64,000 nucleotides of DNA, from the NCBI RefSeq assembly GCF_001647285.1, contig NZ_LRML01000010.1, positions 1 through 64,000 of the forward strand, given 5' to 3'. Of the stretch, positions 16,685-24,408 are shown in pieces (within the stretch, counting starts at the first letter, position 1; each line of letters starts with the position of its first letter). The translations under genes were made by a program, and so were the position numbers. Source of the stretch: Rufibacter roseus. Lineage in GTDB: Bacteria > Bacteroidota > Bacteroidia > Cytophagales > Hymenobacteraceae. A model generated the notes under the pieces. It worked only from the letters and a program-made list of their open reading frames with translations. It was not told where the DNA came from and searched no databases.

Positions 16685-16851
16685 TATAGAAATGTTCTGA
16701 GTCTTGAGTTCTGAATTCTGAGTGGTTAAAATAGGGAATTGTGCGTTGATATCCTGCTTTTCGAGCTGGTCACTTTAAACCGGACTTGAGACAATTATGA
16801 TAAATGAGTACTGACAAAAACAATCAACTATCAACAATCAGCAATTATAAA

Positions 16852-16892
16852 GGTGTTTTTAATCTGTTTTTCAGAAATTAGGCTGAAAACAG
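16852..16892. repeat. F1 palindromic repeat
   Basis: GTGTTTTTAATCTGTTTTTC is followed by AGAAATTAGGCTGAAAACAG. It lies in the divergent intergenic region between the SDR gene and the 3-hydroxyanthranilate dioxygenase gene, where a terminator is not expected. Confidence 0.7.
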
Positions 16893-16977
16893 AAATTACC
16901 TTTTCGCAGAAGGTTTCGTACCTTGGGACGTCCCTGTGCCTAAATCAGGAAATACAAGACTATTCAATTTTACCGTC

Positions 16978-17505
16978 ATGGCCTTACAACCCGCTTTTAA
17001 CTTTAAACAATGGATAGAGGAACACCGCCACCTGCTTAAGCCACCAGTAGGTAACCAGCAGGTGTATAAAGACAATAAAGATTTTATAGTGATGGTGGTA
17101 GGTGGCCCTAATTCGCGTAAAGATTACCACGTGAACAACGGCGAGGAGTTCTTTTACCAGCTAGAAGGCGACATAGTGCTGAAGGTAATTGACGAGGGCG
17201 AGTTTAAAGACATTGAAATCAAAGAAGGAAGTATTTTCCTGCTGCCGCCCAACGTGCCCCACTCCCCGCGCCGTGGCCCCAACACCGTAGGGCTGGTGAT
17301 GGAGCGCTACCGCGATGAGACCGAGTTAGACGGTTTTCAGTGGTACTGCGAAAACTGCAACAATAAATTATACGAAGAGCATATTCCGGTGTCAGACATT
17401 GTAGGGCAGTTACCCGTAGTAATGAATAAGTTCTGGGCTTCAGAAGAGCTGCGTACCTGCAATACCTGCGGCGAAGTTTTGGAGAAGCCGGTGGTGGCAC
17501 AGTAG
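16978..17505 (+). CDS. nbaC: 3-hydroxyanthranilate 3,4-dioxygenase
   Basis: This 175-residue cupin enzyme opens the ring of 3-hydroxyanthranilate to ACMS. Counting from the ATG at 16978, the iron ligands fall at His51 (DYHVNN), Glu57 (GEEFFY) and His95 (NVPHSP), and the substrate-binding Arg at 47 and 99. These are the same numbers as in the well-studied Cupriavidus enzyme, which is why I reject the upstream GTG at 16936. The C-terminus carries two CxxC pairs (CENC and CNTC) forming the rubredoxin-like iron site of bacterial homologues. It is divergent from the SDR gene. TACCTTG 54 bases upstream may be a variant -7 element. Confidence 0.96.
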   Translation: MALQPAFNFKQWIEEHRHLLKPPVGNQQVYKDNKDFIVMVVGGPNSRKDYHVNNGEEFFYQLEGDIVLKVIDEGEFKDIEIKEGSIFLLPPNVPHSPRRGPNTVGLVMERYRDETELDGFQWYCENCNNKLYEEHIPVSDIVGQLPVVMNKFWASEELRTCNTCGEVLEKPVVAQ

Positions 17506-17540
17506 ATGCAACACCACCATGATAGTTCTTTATAAAGTAG

Positions 17541-17555
17541 TACCTTGCCAAGGTA
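17541..17555. promoter_or_regulatory. 15-base perfect palindrome before the STAS-like array
   Basis: TACCTTG-C-CAAGGTA lies 19 bases before the ATG at 17575. It could be an operator, or a promoter -7 element (TACCTTG) that happens to sit in a palindrome. The half-site TACCTTG recurs just before the next gene (18023-18029). Confidence 0.35.
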
Positions 17556-17574
17556 AGGTCAATTAAAAATTTTT

Positions 17575-17967
17575 ATGATAGTTAGAGAGGAGCTGCCTGG
17601 GCTAAAGGTGGAGATAGACGAAAAATCATCAGTTATCATACTACATTGGTCAAATAAATTCACTGTTGAGGAGTTTAGGCAGGCATGTTTGTGGTGTTTG
17701 GAAAGAGTAACTGCTTTAAAGATCAAGTTTTGGCTAGCAGACTCTTCTAACATTGCAAGGCTTGAAACTGAAAATCAAAAGTGGACAAGCGGGTTTCTGT
17801 TGCCTAAACTTTCAGAGGTGGGGTTGAAAAAAATGGCTTTAGTGATTCCGGAAGATCTTTATAGCCATTTGGCCATTTCTACCATTATTGTAGAGGCAAA
17901 AGATAATATTCAATTTGACACCCATTACTTTGTGAAAGTAGAAGAAGCGTTGGCCTGGCTGAAATGA
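17575..17967 (+). CDS. SpoIIAA/STAS-like protein, subfamily A, copy 1
   Basis: A 130-residue soluble protein with the pattern of SpoIIAA-like (STAS-fold) proteins: a central strand, FWLADSSNIARL (residues about 55-66), then a Trp and LLPKLSEVGLKKMALVIPEDL (about 80-100), and the closing FVKVEEALAWLK. It pairs as a close paralogue with the gene at 18490 (both share KFWLA/KYWLA, the QKWTS motif and the VIPEDL...SHLAI segment). It is the first of four related genes arranged A-B-A-B. STAS-like domains often act in anti-anti-sigma or membrane-associated signalling, but no partner kinase is adjacent. The function is unknown. Confidence 0.75.
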   Translation: MIVREELPGLKVEIDEKSSVIILHWSNKFTVEEFRQACLWCLERVTALKIKFWLADSSNIARLETENQKWTSGFLLPKLSEVGLKKMALVIPEDLYSHLAISTIIVEAKDNIQFDTHYFVKVEEALAWLK

Positions 17968-18038
17968 AGCCTGTAGAGTAAATCATAGTTTTTCTGATAG
18001 AAACTAAAACATCAGAGGTTCTTACCTTGCTTTAACGA

Positions 18039-18446
18039 ATGATTATATCTAATAAATTATTGCACCTCGACTATGACCCTTCTATTGACGTTCTGTTTGT
18101 AGAATGGCCAGACTTCAACAACTACTCCCTTGCTGAACTACACTATACTTTAGAATCATTAGTGGAGACAATACGAAGTTATGATATAAAGAACTTATTA
18201 GTTGATGCAACAAAAACTGTGGTGGCCATAGACCAAGGAGACTATGAGGAGATATCAGGTAAGTTTGCCCAGAACCTGCTCACCACCCGTTTGCAAAAAC
18301 TGGCACGACTTGTGAGTGATAGCTCCGTAAGGGAAAGACATGTGGAAAATTTCAAGAAGAAGTCTAACTTTAGTTTTGAGTTAGAGTCGTTTAGTACCAA
18401 AGAAGAGGCATTGGCCTGGATTAGAGATAGGGAAGTCATCTCATAA
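18039..18446 (+). CDS. SpoIIAA/STAS-like protein, subfamily B, copy 1
   Basis: A 135-residue protein distantly similar to its neighbours and closely similar to the gene at 19301. Shared features are the N-terminus MIISxKxLHLxYDP, the segment LFVEWPxFN, LHYxLxSLVETIRxYDI, the strand NLLVDAxxTVVAI (residues about 53-66) and the closing EEAxAW. The overall strand-helix order fits a STAS/SpoIIAA-like fold. It lies 71 bases after copy A1 on the same strand. TACCTTG ends 10 bases before its ATG and may be part of a promoter. The base composition looks more AT-rich than in the flanking genes. The biochemical role is unknown. Confidence 0.72.
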   Translation: MIISNKLLHLDYDPSIDVLFVEWPDFNNYSLAELHYTLESLVETIRSYDIKNLLVDATKTVVAIDQGDYEEISGKFAQNLLTTRLQKLARLVSDSSVRERHVENFKKKSNFSFELESFSTKEEALAWIRDREVIS

Positions 18447-18489
18447 AAAACTCTGCAACCGTTATTGCTGTTGCTTGTAATTTCAGATA

Positions 18490-18882
18490 ATGATAGTGAA
18501 AGAATTTCCATTCCTGCGCATTGATGTAAACGAAAAAACGTCTGTGATCACCATGGATTGGTCAGGCTCGTTTACGTCTGCCCAGTTCAGGGAGGCGGTG
18601 ACCTATTGCATGGATGTGGTAGCCGAAAAAAAACTCAAATATTGGCTGGCTAACTCCAGTCTTATAGGTGAAATTCAGCCTGCCGACCAAAAATGGACAA
18701 GTGAAACGTTGCTTCCCCGGCTATCTGAGTTAGGCGTTAGGAAAGTTGCCTTGGTTATACCCGAAGACTTAGACAGCCATTTAGCCATAACCACCATCAT
18801 GGTGCGGGGTAAGGAAAAGTCTACTTTTGAAAGCCACTATTTCGTGAAAAAAGAAGAAGCCTTGGCCTGGTTTAAATCATGA
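18490..18882 (+). CDS. SpoIIAA/STAS-like protein, subfamily A, copy 2
   Basis: A 130-residue paralogue of the gene at 17575, the same length and colinear end to end (MIVKEFPFLRIDVNEKTSVI matches MIVREELPGLKVEIDEKSSV). The core strand is KYWLANSSLIGEI, followed by DQKWTSETLLPRLSELG and VALVIPEDLDSHLAITTIM, and the protein ends in EEALAWFKS. It starts 43 bases after B1, so A1-B1-A2 could be one transcript. Divergence between A1 and A2 is substantial, so the duplication is old and both copies have been kept. The function is unknown. Confidence 0.75.
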   Translation: MIVKEFPFLRIDVNEKTSVITMDWSGSFTSAQFREAVTYCMDVVAEKKLKYWLANSSLIGEIQPADQKWTSETLLPRLSELGVRKVALVIPEDLDSHLAITTIMVRGKEKSTFESHYFVKKEEALAWFKS

Positions 18883-19300
18883 GCCAGGCTTTTAACTGAT
18901 ATCTACCTTTCCGAGCAATTTTCTGCCTCTGTACCAACAAAGCGGAACCACATAAATCATGCTCATGCCCAATATCAGCGGTGGAACCTGTTTTTACCAC
19001 GCCGATGTTGCCAAAGAAATAGCCTGCTGTTGACATTTTTGCCCTCCCCAATCGCTATTGTCTAGAGATAATTCTGCGGGGCAGGGTTTGTTAACATCAA
19101 ATGAAAAAGTGCGGCGGCTAAGGTGCTTTGAATAAGTTGTTCAAAGATGATCAAAGAAACACTGGCAATTGAGGCACTTAACCCACTAATAAGGCGTTAC
19201 CATACCAGAGCTTCAGCAAAATTTGCTCGGCTACATTCTTCTAAAAGGCCTTTTCCTTTAAAAGAAGAGGTATTCTAGACGAAAGAACCGAAAGCAATCT
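18883..19300. other. Gene-poor gap within the STAS-like array
   Basis: This 418-base gap separates A2 from B2. Its first part holds the decayed DedA 3' end on the minus strand. The rest shows no supported gene, apart from a short AAAAGGCCTTTT palindrome near 19243-19254. Confidence 0.6.
18892..19045 (-). pseudogene. DedA-family gene remnant (3' end only)
   Basis: On the minus strand a frame reads AKMSTAGYFFGNIGVVKTG, and after a frameshift near 18975 the next frame reads PPLILGMSMIYVVPLCWY and on to a stop at 18892-18894. AGYFFGN followed by VK and then a hydrophobic helix and a basic tail is the typical C-terminus of DedA (VTT-domain) membrane proteins. KMS upstream fits the preceding conserved GKMSY segment with an internal deletion. 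No 5' part of the gene is found. It lies inside the STAS-like array, between A2 and B2. Confidence 0.45.
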
Positions 19301-19696
19301 ATGATCATCTCACATAAAATATTGCATCTAGAGTACGATCCTACCCGGGATATACTGTTTGTAGAGTGGCCTAACTTTAACCAGTATGCTCTGCCTGAGC
19401 TGCACTACATTTTAGACAGTTTAGTAGAAACCATCCGGAATTACGATATCTCAAACCTGCTGGTAGATGCCCGTAACACAGTAGTGGCCATAAATACCCA
19501 GCAGTATGAGGAAATCTCTGGCCAGTTTGCCAAAGCATTAGTCTCCACAAGGCTTAAGAAGCTGGCAAGAATAGTGACAGACAGCACTGTGCGGGAAAAG
19601 CAGGTGCAGAACTTTGGAAAGCAAGCCAACTTCTCGTTTGAGATACAAAGCTTTGCTTCTCAAGAGGAAGCCATGGCTTGGTTTGACTTCGAATAG
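19301..19696 (+). CDS. SpoIIAA/STAS-like protein, subfamily B, copy 2
   Basis: A 131-residue paralogue of the gene at 18039, colinear over its whole length (MIISHKILHLEYDPTRDI, LFVEWPNFNQY, LVETIRNYDISNLLVDA, then KLARIVTDSTVREKQVQNF and EEAMAWFDFE). It is cut off from the other three array members by a 418-base gap that holds a DedA remnant, so it probably has its own promoter, which I could not identify. A strong bidirectional terminator lies 29 bases after its stop codon. Confidence 0.75.
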   Translation: MIISHKILHLEYDPTRDILFVEWPNFNQYALPELHYILDSLVETIRNYDISNLLVDARNTVVAINTQQYEEISGQFAKALVSTRLKKLARIVTDSTVREKQVQNFGKQANFSFEIQSFASQEEAMAWFDFE

Positions 19697-19725
19697 ACAC
19701 AAAGAAATGCTTTGGGTTATTTATA

Positions 19726-19784
19726 GCCCACAATATAAAAGCGAGCCACCTTAATAAAGGTGGGCCTCGCTTTTATATTGTGGG
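19726..19784. terminator. Bidirectional terminator between the STAS-like gene and yebC
   Basis: A long, nearly perfect inverted repeat (arms of about 27 bases, including CCCACAATATAAAAGCGAG) lies between two convergent genes. An F1 copy abuts it on the right. Confidence 0.85.
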
Positions 19785-19823
19785 TGTTTTTAGGCTTGTT
19801 TCTAAAAATCAGGCTAAAAACGC
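19783..19823. repeat. F1 palindromic repeat
   Basis: GTGTTTTTAGGCTTGTTTC is followed by AAAAATCAGGCTAAAAACGC. It is wedged between the bidirectional terminator and the yebC stop codon, and ends 1 base from that stop codon. Confidence 0.8.
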
Positions 19824-19824
19824 T

Positions 19825-20556
19825 TTATTCCGCTTCTTGGTCTTCTTTCATATTGTGAAAGACAGCTTGTACGTCATCATCTTCCTCTAAGCGGTCAAGC
19901 AGTTTCATCATGTCTTCCTGCTGCTCTGGTGTCAGTTCTTTTAAGACAGTTGGGTAGCGTTGTAGCTCAGAGCTTTTTACGTTGAGTCCACGCTCTTCTA
20001 ATGCTTTCTGCATAGCACCGAAGTCAGTGAAAGAGGTCTGAATAATGATTTCGTTTTCTTCTTCGTCTTTGTCAATGCTCTCCAGGCCAAAATCAATCAG
20101 GTCCAGCTCCAGTTCTTCCATGTCCAGACCTTCGGCATCTAAGTGGAAAACGCCTTTGCGCTCAAAGATAAAGTCAAACTGGCCGGTGCGGCCTAACTCG
20201 CCGCCGGTGCGGTTAAAGTGCATGCGCACGTTGGCCACGGTACGGTTCACGTTATCGGTGGCGGTTTCTACCAATACCGCTACGCCATGGGGGCCGTAAC
20301 CTTCATATACTACTTCAGAATAATCGGCTTCCTCTTTGCCTTGAGCACGTTTTATGGCGGCCTCTACGCGGTCTTTGGGCATGTTAACCCCTTTGGCGTT
20401 CTGGATGCACACGCGCAGACGGGCGTTAGAGTCGGGGTCTGGGCCTCCGGATTTAACGGCCATCACAATCTCTTTCCCTATGCGGGTGAACTGCTTGGAC
20501 ATCATGTCCCAGCGTTTCATTTTCCGGGCTTTCCGGAACTCAAATGCTCTTCCCAT
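19825..20556 (-). CDS. YebC/PmpR family regulator
   Basis: A 243-residue cytosolic protein of the YebC/TACO1 family, reported as transcriptional regulators and more recently as factors that help ribosomes through difficult sequences. The full family layout is visible: the N-terminal helical domain with GRAFEFRKARKMKRWDMMSKQF and KSGGPDPDSNARLR, then EGYGPHGVAVLVETATDNVNRT, the FNRTGGELG motif, and a C-terminal domain with an acidic end. The length is normal. The gene is single and convergent with the STAS-like array. Confidence 0.94.
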   Translation of the reverse strand: MGRAFEFRKARKMKRWDMMSKQFTRIGKEIVMAVKSGGPDPDSNARLRVCIQNAKGVNMPKDRVEAAIKRAQGKEEADYSEVVYEGYGPHGVAVLVETATDNVNRTVANVRMHFNRTGGELGRTGQFDFIFERKGVFHLDAEGLDMEELELDLIDFGLESIDKDEEENEIIIQTSFTDFGAMQKALEERGLNVKSSELQRYPTVLKELTPEQQEDMMKLLDRLEEDDDVQAVFHNMKEDQEAE

Positions 20557-21101
20557 GCGGTTTTATCTAAAACGATTAACGCAAATATCGGGAAAAACGG
20601 CGGATGCCCCAACAGGGTTTGATTCCTTCTGCAGAATTTTATTCCTTGGAACAGAGCAGAAAAAGAAGGTGTGGAAATTTCGGAAGACAGCCCAAGACCA
20701 GTTACAATTATCCTGGATTCTACAAGCTACTGGCGCAAGCATCTGCATGTGTCTGCACGCATTGTGCCATCTGTTTTTGCTTTATCCGCCGTCGTTCCGC
20801 TGCCCTTGTTGGTGTTATCACCAACAAGTAAAACTGCGAATCAAGCTGTAACATTGTCTTTTCTTTCAACTGCCTAGTAGTGCTGATAAAGTAGCATTAT
20901 TACCATTTGGGCTGTTTTTTCGCTTATTTGTAATAATACTAACAAGGGCAGAAAAGGGGTGGAGCCATATGGATTGCCTCTAATCAGATACGCGTTCAGA
21001 CACAAGCGGACGCTTGCGCCAGTAATCAAAATGGGTGTGGCCAATAGAAATCAGGCGTGAAGATAAAAGGAAGAAATGCGGCTCCTCTCATTTCTAATTT
21101 C
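20557..21101. other. Intergenic region dominated by a nested inverted-repeat element
   Basis: No gene is supported in this 545-base stretch. Positions 20730-21022 form a repeat element. The segments on either side show no structure that I recognise. Confidence 0.6.
20730..21022. repeat. Long F3-bounded element with nested inverted repeats (MITE-like)
   Basis: The ends are a diverged F3 arm (CTGGCGCAAGCATCTGCATG, 20730-20760) and its inverted partner (20992-21022, ending CGGACGCTTGCGCCAG). Inside lie a second inverted pair (CTGCCCTTGTTGGTGTTAT near 20799 against its complement near 20929-20951) and the tight palindrome CTTGTTGGTG/CACCAACAAG. No transposase is present. It is three times the size of the 100-base F3-F1-F3 units, and the F1 core is degenerate or missing. 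Confidence 0.65.
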
Positions 21102-21959
21102 TCAAACGTGTTCAGCCAGATAATCCTCTAGCCGTAGCTTTCCTTTCACTGGAGCTACGCAGTCAGATTGGGTTACATTTACAAAAAACGAGGCTTTTTC
21201 GTAGAGAGATCTGTTGACCAGCCACACCAAGGGTAACACCGATGCTGCCACCCAATACGGAATTATCTTTACTTTTCCCCAGCGTTTTACACTTTTGCCA
21301 ACCAGCTTCACCAATTCCAATCGTGAGTAAGAAACTGGTCCTCCTAGTTCAATAATTGTTTCGGGTTGGGTGAGGGAGGCAACGCATGCTTCTGCTACCT
21401 CATGCTCATGAATTGGGTTAGTGAGGCAGTCGCCGGGGCCTACAGAAGCTAACTTGCCTTTGCGGGCCATGGGTAGCAAATTAAGAAAGGCAGAAAAGAG
21501 AGCCGGTGGTTTTACAATAGTGGCCGGAATGTCACTTTGTTGCAGTGCTTGAGCAAAGTCTTCATGTGCCTTAAAATAGGCTACGTTTAGGTGCTTTTCC
21601 CCACTGAAAGCAGCTACATATACAAATTTCTTCACTTTCCCGTAGGCCTGAGCCAGGTGCAGAATGTTCAGGTTGCCCTTGAAGTCAACCTCATGAAAAG
21701 TGGTTTTGCTACGGTCAGAAAGGCTCAGGCTTTTACCCAATGCCGAGATAATATAGGAAACTCCCTCAAGCAAGGAAGGGCTGAGGGTGGCGGCGTTGGT
21801 AGGGTCACAAATCACCACCTCATCCACCGACGGCTTGAGCTGCTCGGCTTTCAAGGCCGTACGGGCCGTGGCACGTACATGGTATTTCTGTTGCCTAAGC
21901 ACCTCCAGAATACAGGAGCCCAGGCAGCCGGTGCCGCCTAATACAAGTACAGTTTCCAT
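21102..21959 (-). CDS. NAD(P)-binding NmrA/SDR-like protein
   Basis: A 285-residue soluble protein with an N-terminal Rossmann motif VLVLGGTGCLGSCILEVL, followed by YHVRATARTALKAEQL, an atypical-SDR (NmrA/isoflavone-reductase-like) arrangement. Later segments include VVICDPTNAATL, ISALGKSLS, VYVAAFSGEKH and PATIVKPPALFSAFLNLL. The YxxxK motif is missing at the usual place, as in many atypical SDRs, so it may bind NAD(P) for sensing or carry out a reduction on an unknown substrate. The C-terminal quarter (about 245-265) includes the hydrophobic segment IIPYWVAASVLPLVWLVNR, which could contact the membrane. It is monocistronic and has no obvious link to its neighbours. Confidence 0.85.
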   Translation of the reverse strand: METVLVLGGTGCLGSCILEVLRQQKYHVRATARTALKAEQLKPSVDEVVICDPTNAATLSPSLLEGVSYIISALGKSLSLSDRSKTTFHEVDFKGNLNILHLAQAYGKVKKFVYVAAFSGEKHLNVAYFKAHEDFAQALQQSDIPATIVKPPALFSAFLNLLPMARKGKLASVGPGDCLTNPIHEHEVAEACVASLTQPETIIELGGPVSYSRLELVKLVGKSVKRWGKVKIIPYWVAASVLPLVWLVNRSLYEKASFFVNVTQSDCVAPVKGKLRLEDYLAEHV

Positions 21960-22263
21960 AAGATTATAGAATAATGCGGGGGAACAGAATTCTGCAAACC
22001 TAATCTACTGCTTTTTAGCTTTTTATCAAACTATTCAAGAATGAATTAGAAAAAACTTATTGAATAGAAGTTATGCTTGCATATTAGTTAATACAATAGC
22101 TGCTGTGGGATAATAATTTTTATTGCTTCTGGGGGAGAAAGTGCAGAGCTTCCGGCTTTAAAAAAGTACTGTATGAACAGGTGCAAAAAATCAGGAACTA
22201 AAAAGCTGTTTTGGGCTTATTTTTCATAAAATAGGCTCAAAACAGCTTTGCAGAAGGTGTAAT
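21960..22263. other. AT-rich intergenic region
   Basis: About 300 bases upstream of the NmrA-like gene and downstream of the symporter gene. Only an F1 copy at 22202-22249 is recognisable. No ORF or RNA gene is supported. Confidence 0.5.
22202..22249. repeat. F1 palindromic repeat
   Basis: AAAGCTGTTTTGGGCTTATT pairs with AATAGGCTCAAAACAGCTTT. It lies 15 bases downstream of the symporter stop codon and can act as its terminator. Confidence 0.85.
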
Positions 22264-23556
22264 CTAATTTTCGGGTGGCAATAGCTGCCCTTCGCCATTG
22301 GCAACAATGGTGGCGACGGCGGCATCACCGGTTACGTTGATAATGGTGCGACACATATCTAAGAGGCGGTCAACGGCAAAAATAAGTGCAATTCCCTCAA
22401 TAGGAATGTTGGCTTGTTGCAGCACTATTACCAGCATAACTGTTCCGGCTCCGGGAACGGCGGCAGTACCTATAGAGGCCAGCGTGGCGGTAAGCACAAT
22501 ACCTAACTGTGCCGCCAAATCTAACTGCATACCAAAGGCCTGGGCAATGAATACCGCCGCTACTGCCTGATAAAGGCTGGTGCCGTCCATGTTCACGGTG
22601 GCGCCCAAAGGCAACACAAAACTGGCCACCTCTTTAGAAACGCCCAAATTTTTCTCTGCGCACTCCATGGTGACCGGTAGGGTAGCGGCGCTGGAACTGG
22701 TGGAGAATGCCAGCATGTGCGCCGGAAACATACCTCGCAAAAAAGTACCGTAAGATTGTTTGGTAAACAGAGAAACTGCTAGCGGATACACAATAAACAT
22801 CATGGCGGCTAAACCTGCTATCACCACAACCGAATAATATCCAAGCACTGCCAGTAATTCTACTGCCTGACCCGGGCTATCTCCGGCAAAGTCTACCACC
22901 AAACCAGCCAGCAAGGCAAACACACCAATAGGCGAAAAGCGCATAATCAGATCCACCATTTTCAGGATCACTTCATTGGTGCCATCAAAAAAGGCAAAAA
23001 CCGGCGCGGCTCGGTCGGGCGGAATCATGACCAAGGCAATCCCGAACAGCAAGGCAAAAAAGATGATTTGCAGCATTTGGGTGTTGTTAGTCAAGGAGCC
23101 GAAAATATTGGTAGGCACCATGTCTTCCAGAAACCGCAATGGCCCCGCTTCCTGCACTTGCTGGGCGGTTTGGGCACGTTCATTCGCAGTAGAGGCAAAC
23201 TGCTCTTTAAACTCGTTTCGTTTTTCCTCAGAGAAAGAGTGGCCAGGTTTAAAAACATTCACGAACACTAACCCAATGGAAACAGCAATAACTGTAGTGG
23301 TAAGATAAATGGCCACCGCTTTAGTGCCAATGCGCGAGAGTTTAGAAACATCGCTCAGGCTAGAGACACCCTGAATCAAAGAAACCAATACCAGCGGTAC
23401 GGCTATGAGTTTAAGTAAATTAAGGAAGATGGTGCCAAAGGGCTTTATCCAGTCTAAGGTGAAATCATTTAGGCCTAAGACGCTTGCCAGTAAGCCCCAA
23501 ATCACGCCCAAAGCCATGCCAATTAGAATCTTCCAGTGTAATGCCATTTTCCTCAT
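22264..23556 (-). CDS. Dicarboxylate/amino acid:cation symporter (DAACS family)
   Basis: A 430-residue inner-membrane transporter of the glutamate/aspartate-dicarboxylate family (GltP/DctA/GltPh-like). Visible landmarks are the N-terminal helix WKILIGMALGVIWGLL, the serine-rich re-entrant loop FSTSSSAATLPVTMECAE (hairpin 1), the NMDGT motif in helix 7 (ATVNMDGTSLYQAV) and the second hairpin IGTAAVPGAGTVM, followed by helix 8 with the DRLLDMCRTIINVTGD substrate site. The Asp and Arg arrangement (DRLLDMCRT) leaves acidic amino acids or C4-dicarboxylates as likely substrates. It lies within the kynurenine-gene region, but its role in that pathway is unproven. Confidence 0.94.
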   Translation of the reverse strand: MRKMALHWKILIGMALGVIWGLLASVLGLNDFTLDWIKPFGTIFLNLLKLIAVPLVLVSLIQGVSSLSDVSKLSRIGTKAVAIYLTTTVIAVSIGLVFVNVFKPGHSFSEEKRNEFKEQFASTANERAQTAQQVQEAGPLRFLEDMVPTNIFGSLTNNTQMLQIIFFALLFGIALVMIPPDRAAPVFAFFDGTNEVILKMVDLIMRFSPIGVFALLAGLVVDFAGDSPGQAVELLAVLGYYSVVVIAGLAAMMFIVYPLAVSLFTKQSYGTFLRGMFPAHMLAFSTSSSAATLPVTMECAEKNLGVSKEVASFVLPLGATVNMDGTSLYQAVAAVFIAQAFGMQLDLAAQLGIVLTATLASIGTAAVPGAGTVMLVIVLQQANIPIEGIALIFAVDRLLDMCRTIINVTGDAAVATIVANGEGQLLPPEN

Positions 23557-23702
23557 AGTTCGAAATATATGGAAAATAGCCGCAAACTTTGTAAGATAGC
23601 TGCTAAAACCTGCTGTGCGTCTCCTGAGTCTCTTTTAGAAATCTAAGAGCGGGCTGTCTGCTTTTTCCTTTATTCGGTGAAAAGCAGGGGAGCCCCCACT
23701 CT

Positions 23703-23741
23703 CTGTTTTGGGCAAGTTTTTAAAAACTAGGCCGAAAACAG
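23703..23741. repeat. F1 palindromic repeat
   Basis: CTGTTTTGGGCAAGTTTTT is followed by AAACTAGGCCGAAAACAG. It lies 11 bases downstream of the RidA stop codon. Confidence 0.75.
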
Positions 23742-23751
23742 GCGCCAGAAT

Positions 23752-24144
23752 TTATGGGCAGTAGGCGCTAACTTCAATCTCCACCAGTAGTGCTGGGTCA
23801 ATCAATGCTTTCACTTCCACCATGGTGGTGGCTGGTCTTATCTGCCCGAAGAATTCGCCGTGGGCGCGGCCAATTTCCTCCCACTGGCTGATGTCGGTCA
23901 CAAACATGCGGGTGCGCGTAACATGCTCTAAACTGGCTCCGGCTTCCTGCAGTACCTTCTCTATTTTCTGCAGAATACACTTGGTTTGAGCATAGGCATC
24001 TCCAGCGCCAACTACTTGGCCATTTTCTACGGCAGTAGTGCCGGCTACTTCAATGATGGGCCCTACTTTTACGGCTCTGGAATAACCTACAGTGCCCTCC
24101 CAAGGGGCGCCTGACGAGAAAAGCTGACGGTTTGGTGCAGACAT
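23752..24144 (-). CDS. RidA-family protein, possible 2-aminomuconate deaminase
   Basis: A 130-residue trimeric-type RidA (YjgF/YER057c/UK114) protein. RidA members hydrolyse imines and enamines, and a branch acts as 2-aminomuconate deaminase in tryptophan catabolism. The active-site Arg falls at about residue 103 (GQIRPATTMVEVKAL), and the closing segment ALLVEIEVSAYCP carries the conserved Glu. N-terminal features are SGAPWEGTVGYSRAVKVG and IEVAGTT. It is divergent from the ACMS decarboxylase-kynureninase pair, which makes the aminomuconate deaminase role attractive. A generic imine deaminase is the alternative. Confidence 0.82.
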   Translation of the reverse strand: MSAPNRQLFSSGAPWEGTVGYSRAVKVGPIIEVAGTTAVENGQVVGAGDAYAQTKCILQKIEKVLQEAGASLEHVTRTRMFVTDISQWEEIGRAHGEFFGQIRPATTMVEVKALIDPALLVEIEVSAYCP

Positions 24145-24248
24145 AGCAAGAGTGAAAAAAAATGTACGGCAATAGTACTTAGCTGCGAAGAACTTTCCTG
24201 CGCCTGTTGATAAAAATTTTTCACAAAACTGTATGAGCTGATAGAAAT

Positions 24249-24288
24249 CCGTTTTAGGCTTACTTTCTTAAAAAGAGGGCGAAAACAG
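24249..24288. repeat. F1 palindromic repeat
   Basis: CCGTTTTAGGCTTACTTTC is followed by TTAAAAAGAGGGCGAAAACAG. It lies in the divergent promoter region between the RidA gene and the ACMS decarboxylase gene, so it is not simply a terminator. Confidence 0.75.
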
Positions 24289-24408
24289 AAAAGGCGGCTA
24301 GCGGTTAATTAATTATTACTTCTGCCGGCTGCATAAAAAGAACCGTAACAAGTGGGTAGATTTTCTTATTTTGAGCCTCGGTTACTACTGTTTGTTCGTA
24401 TAGTCCTC

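Noticed and set aside
16936-16977. Upstream GTG as the start of the 3-hydroxyanthranilate dioxygenase
   Set aside because: Starting at 16978 puts the iron and substrate residues at His51, Glu57, His95, Arg47 and Arg99, the same numbers as in the characterised enzyme.
19081-19215. A 40-codon hydrophobic minus-strand frame upstream of the DedA remnant
   Set aside because: It has no plausible start codon and I could not match it to DedA or another family, so I left it out of the pseudogene.
20557-20877. Several short plus-strand frames in the gap after yebC
   Set aside because: They overlap the nested inverted-repeat element, are rich in rare patterns and have no protein-like features.
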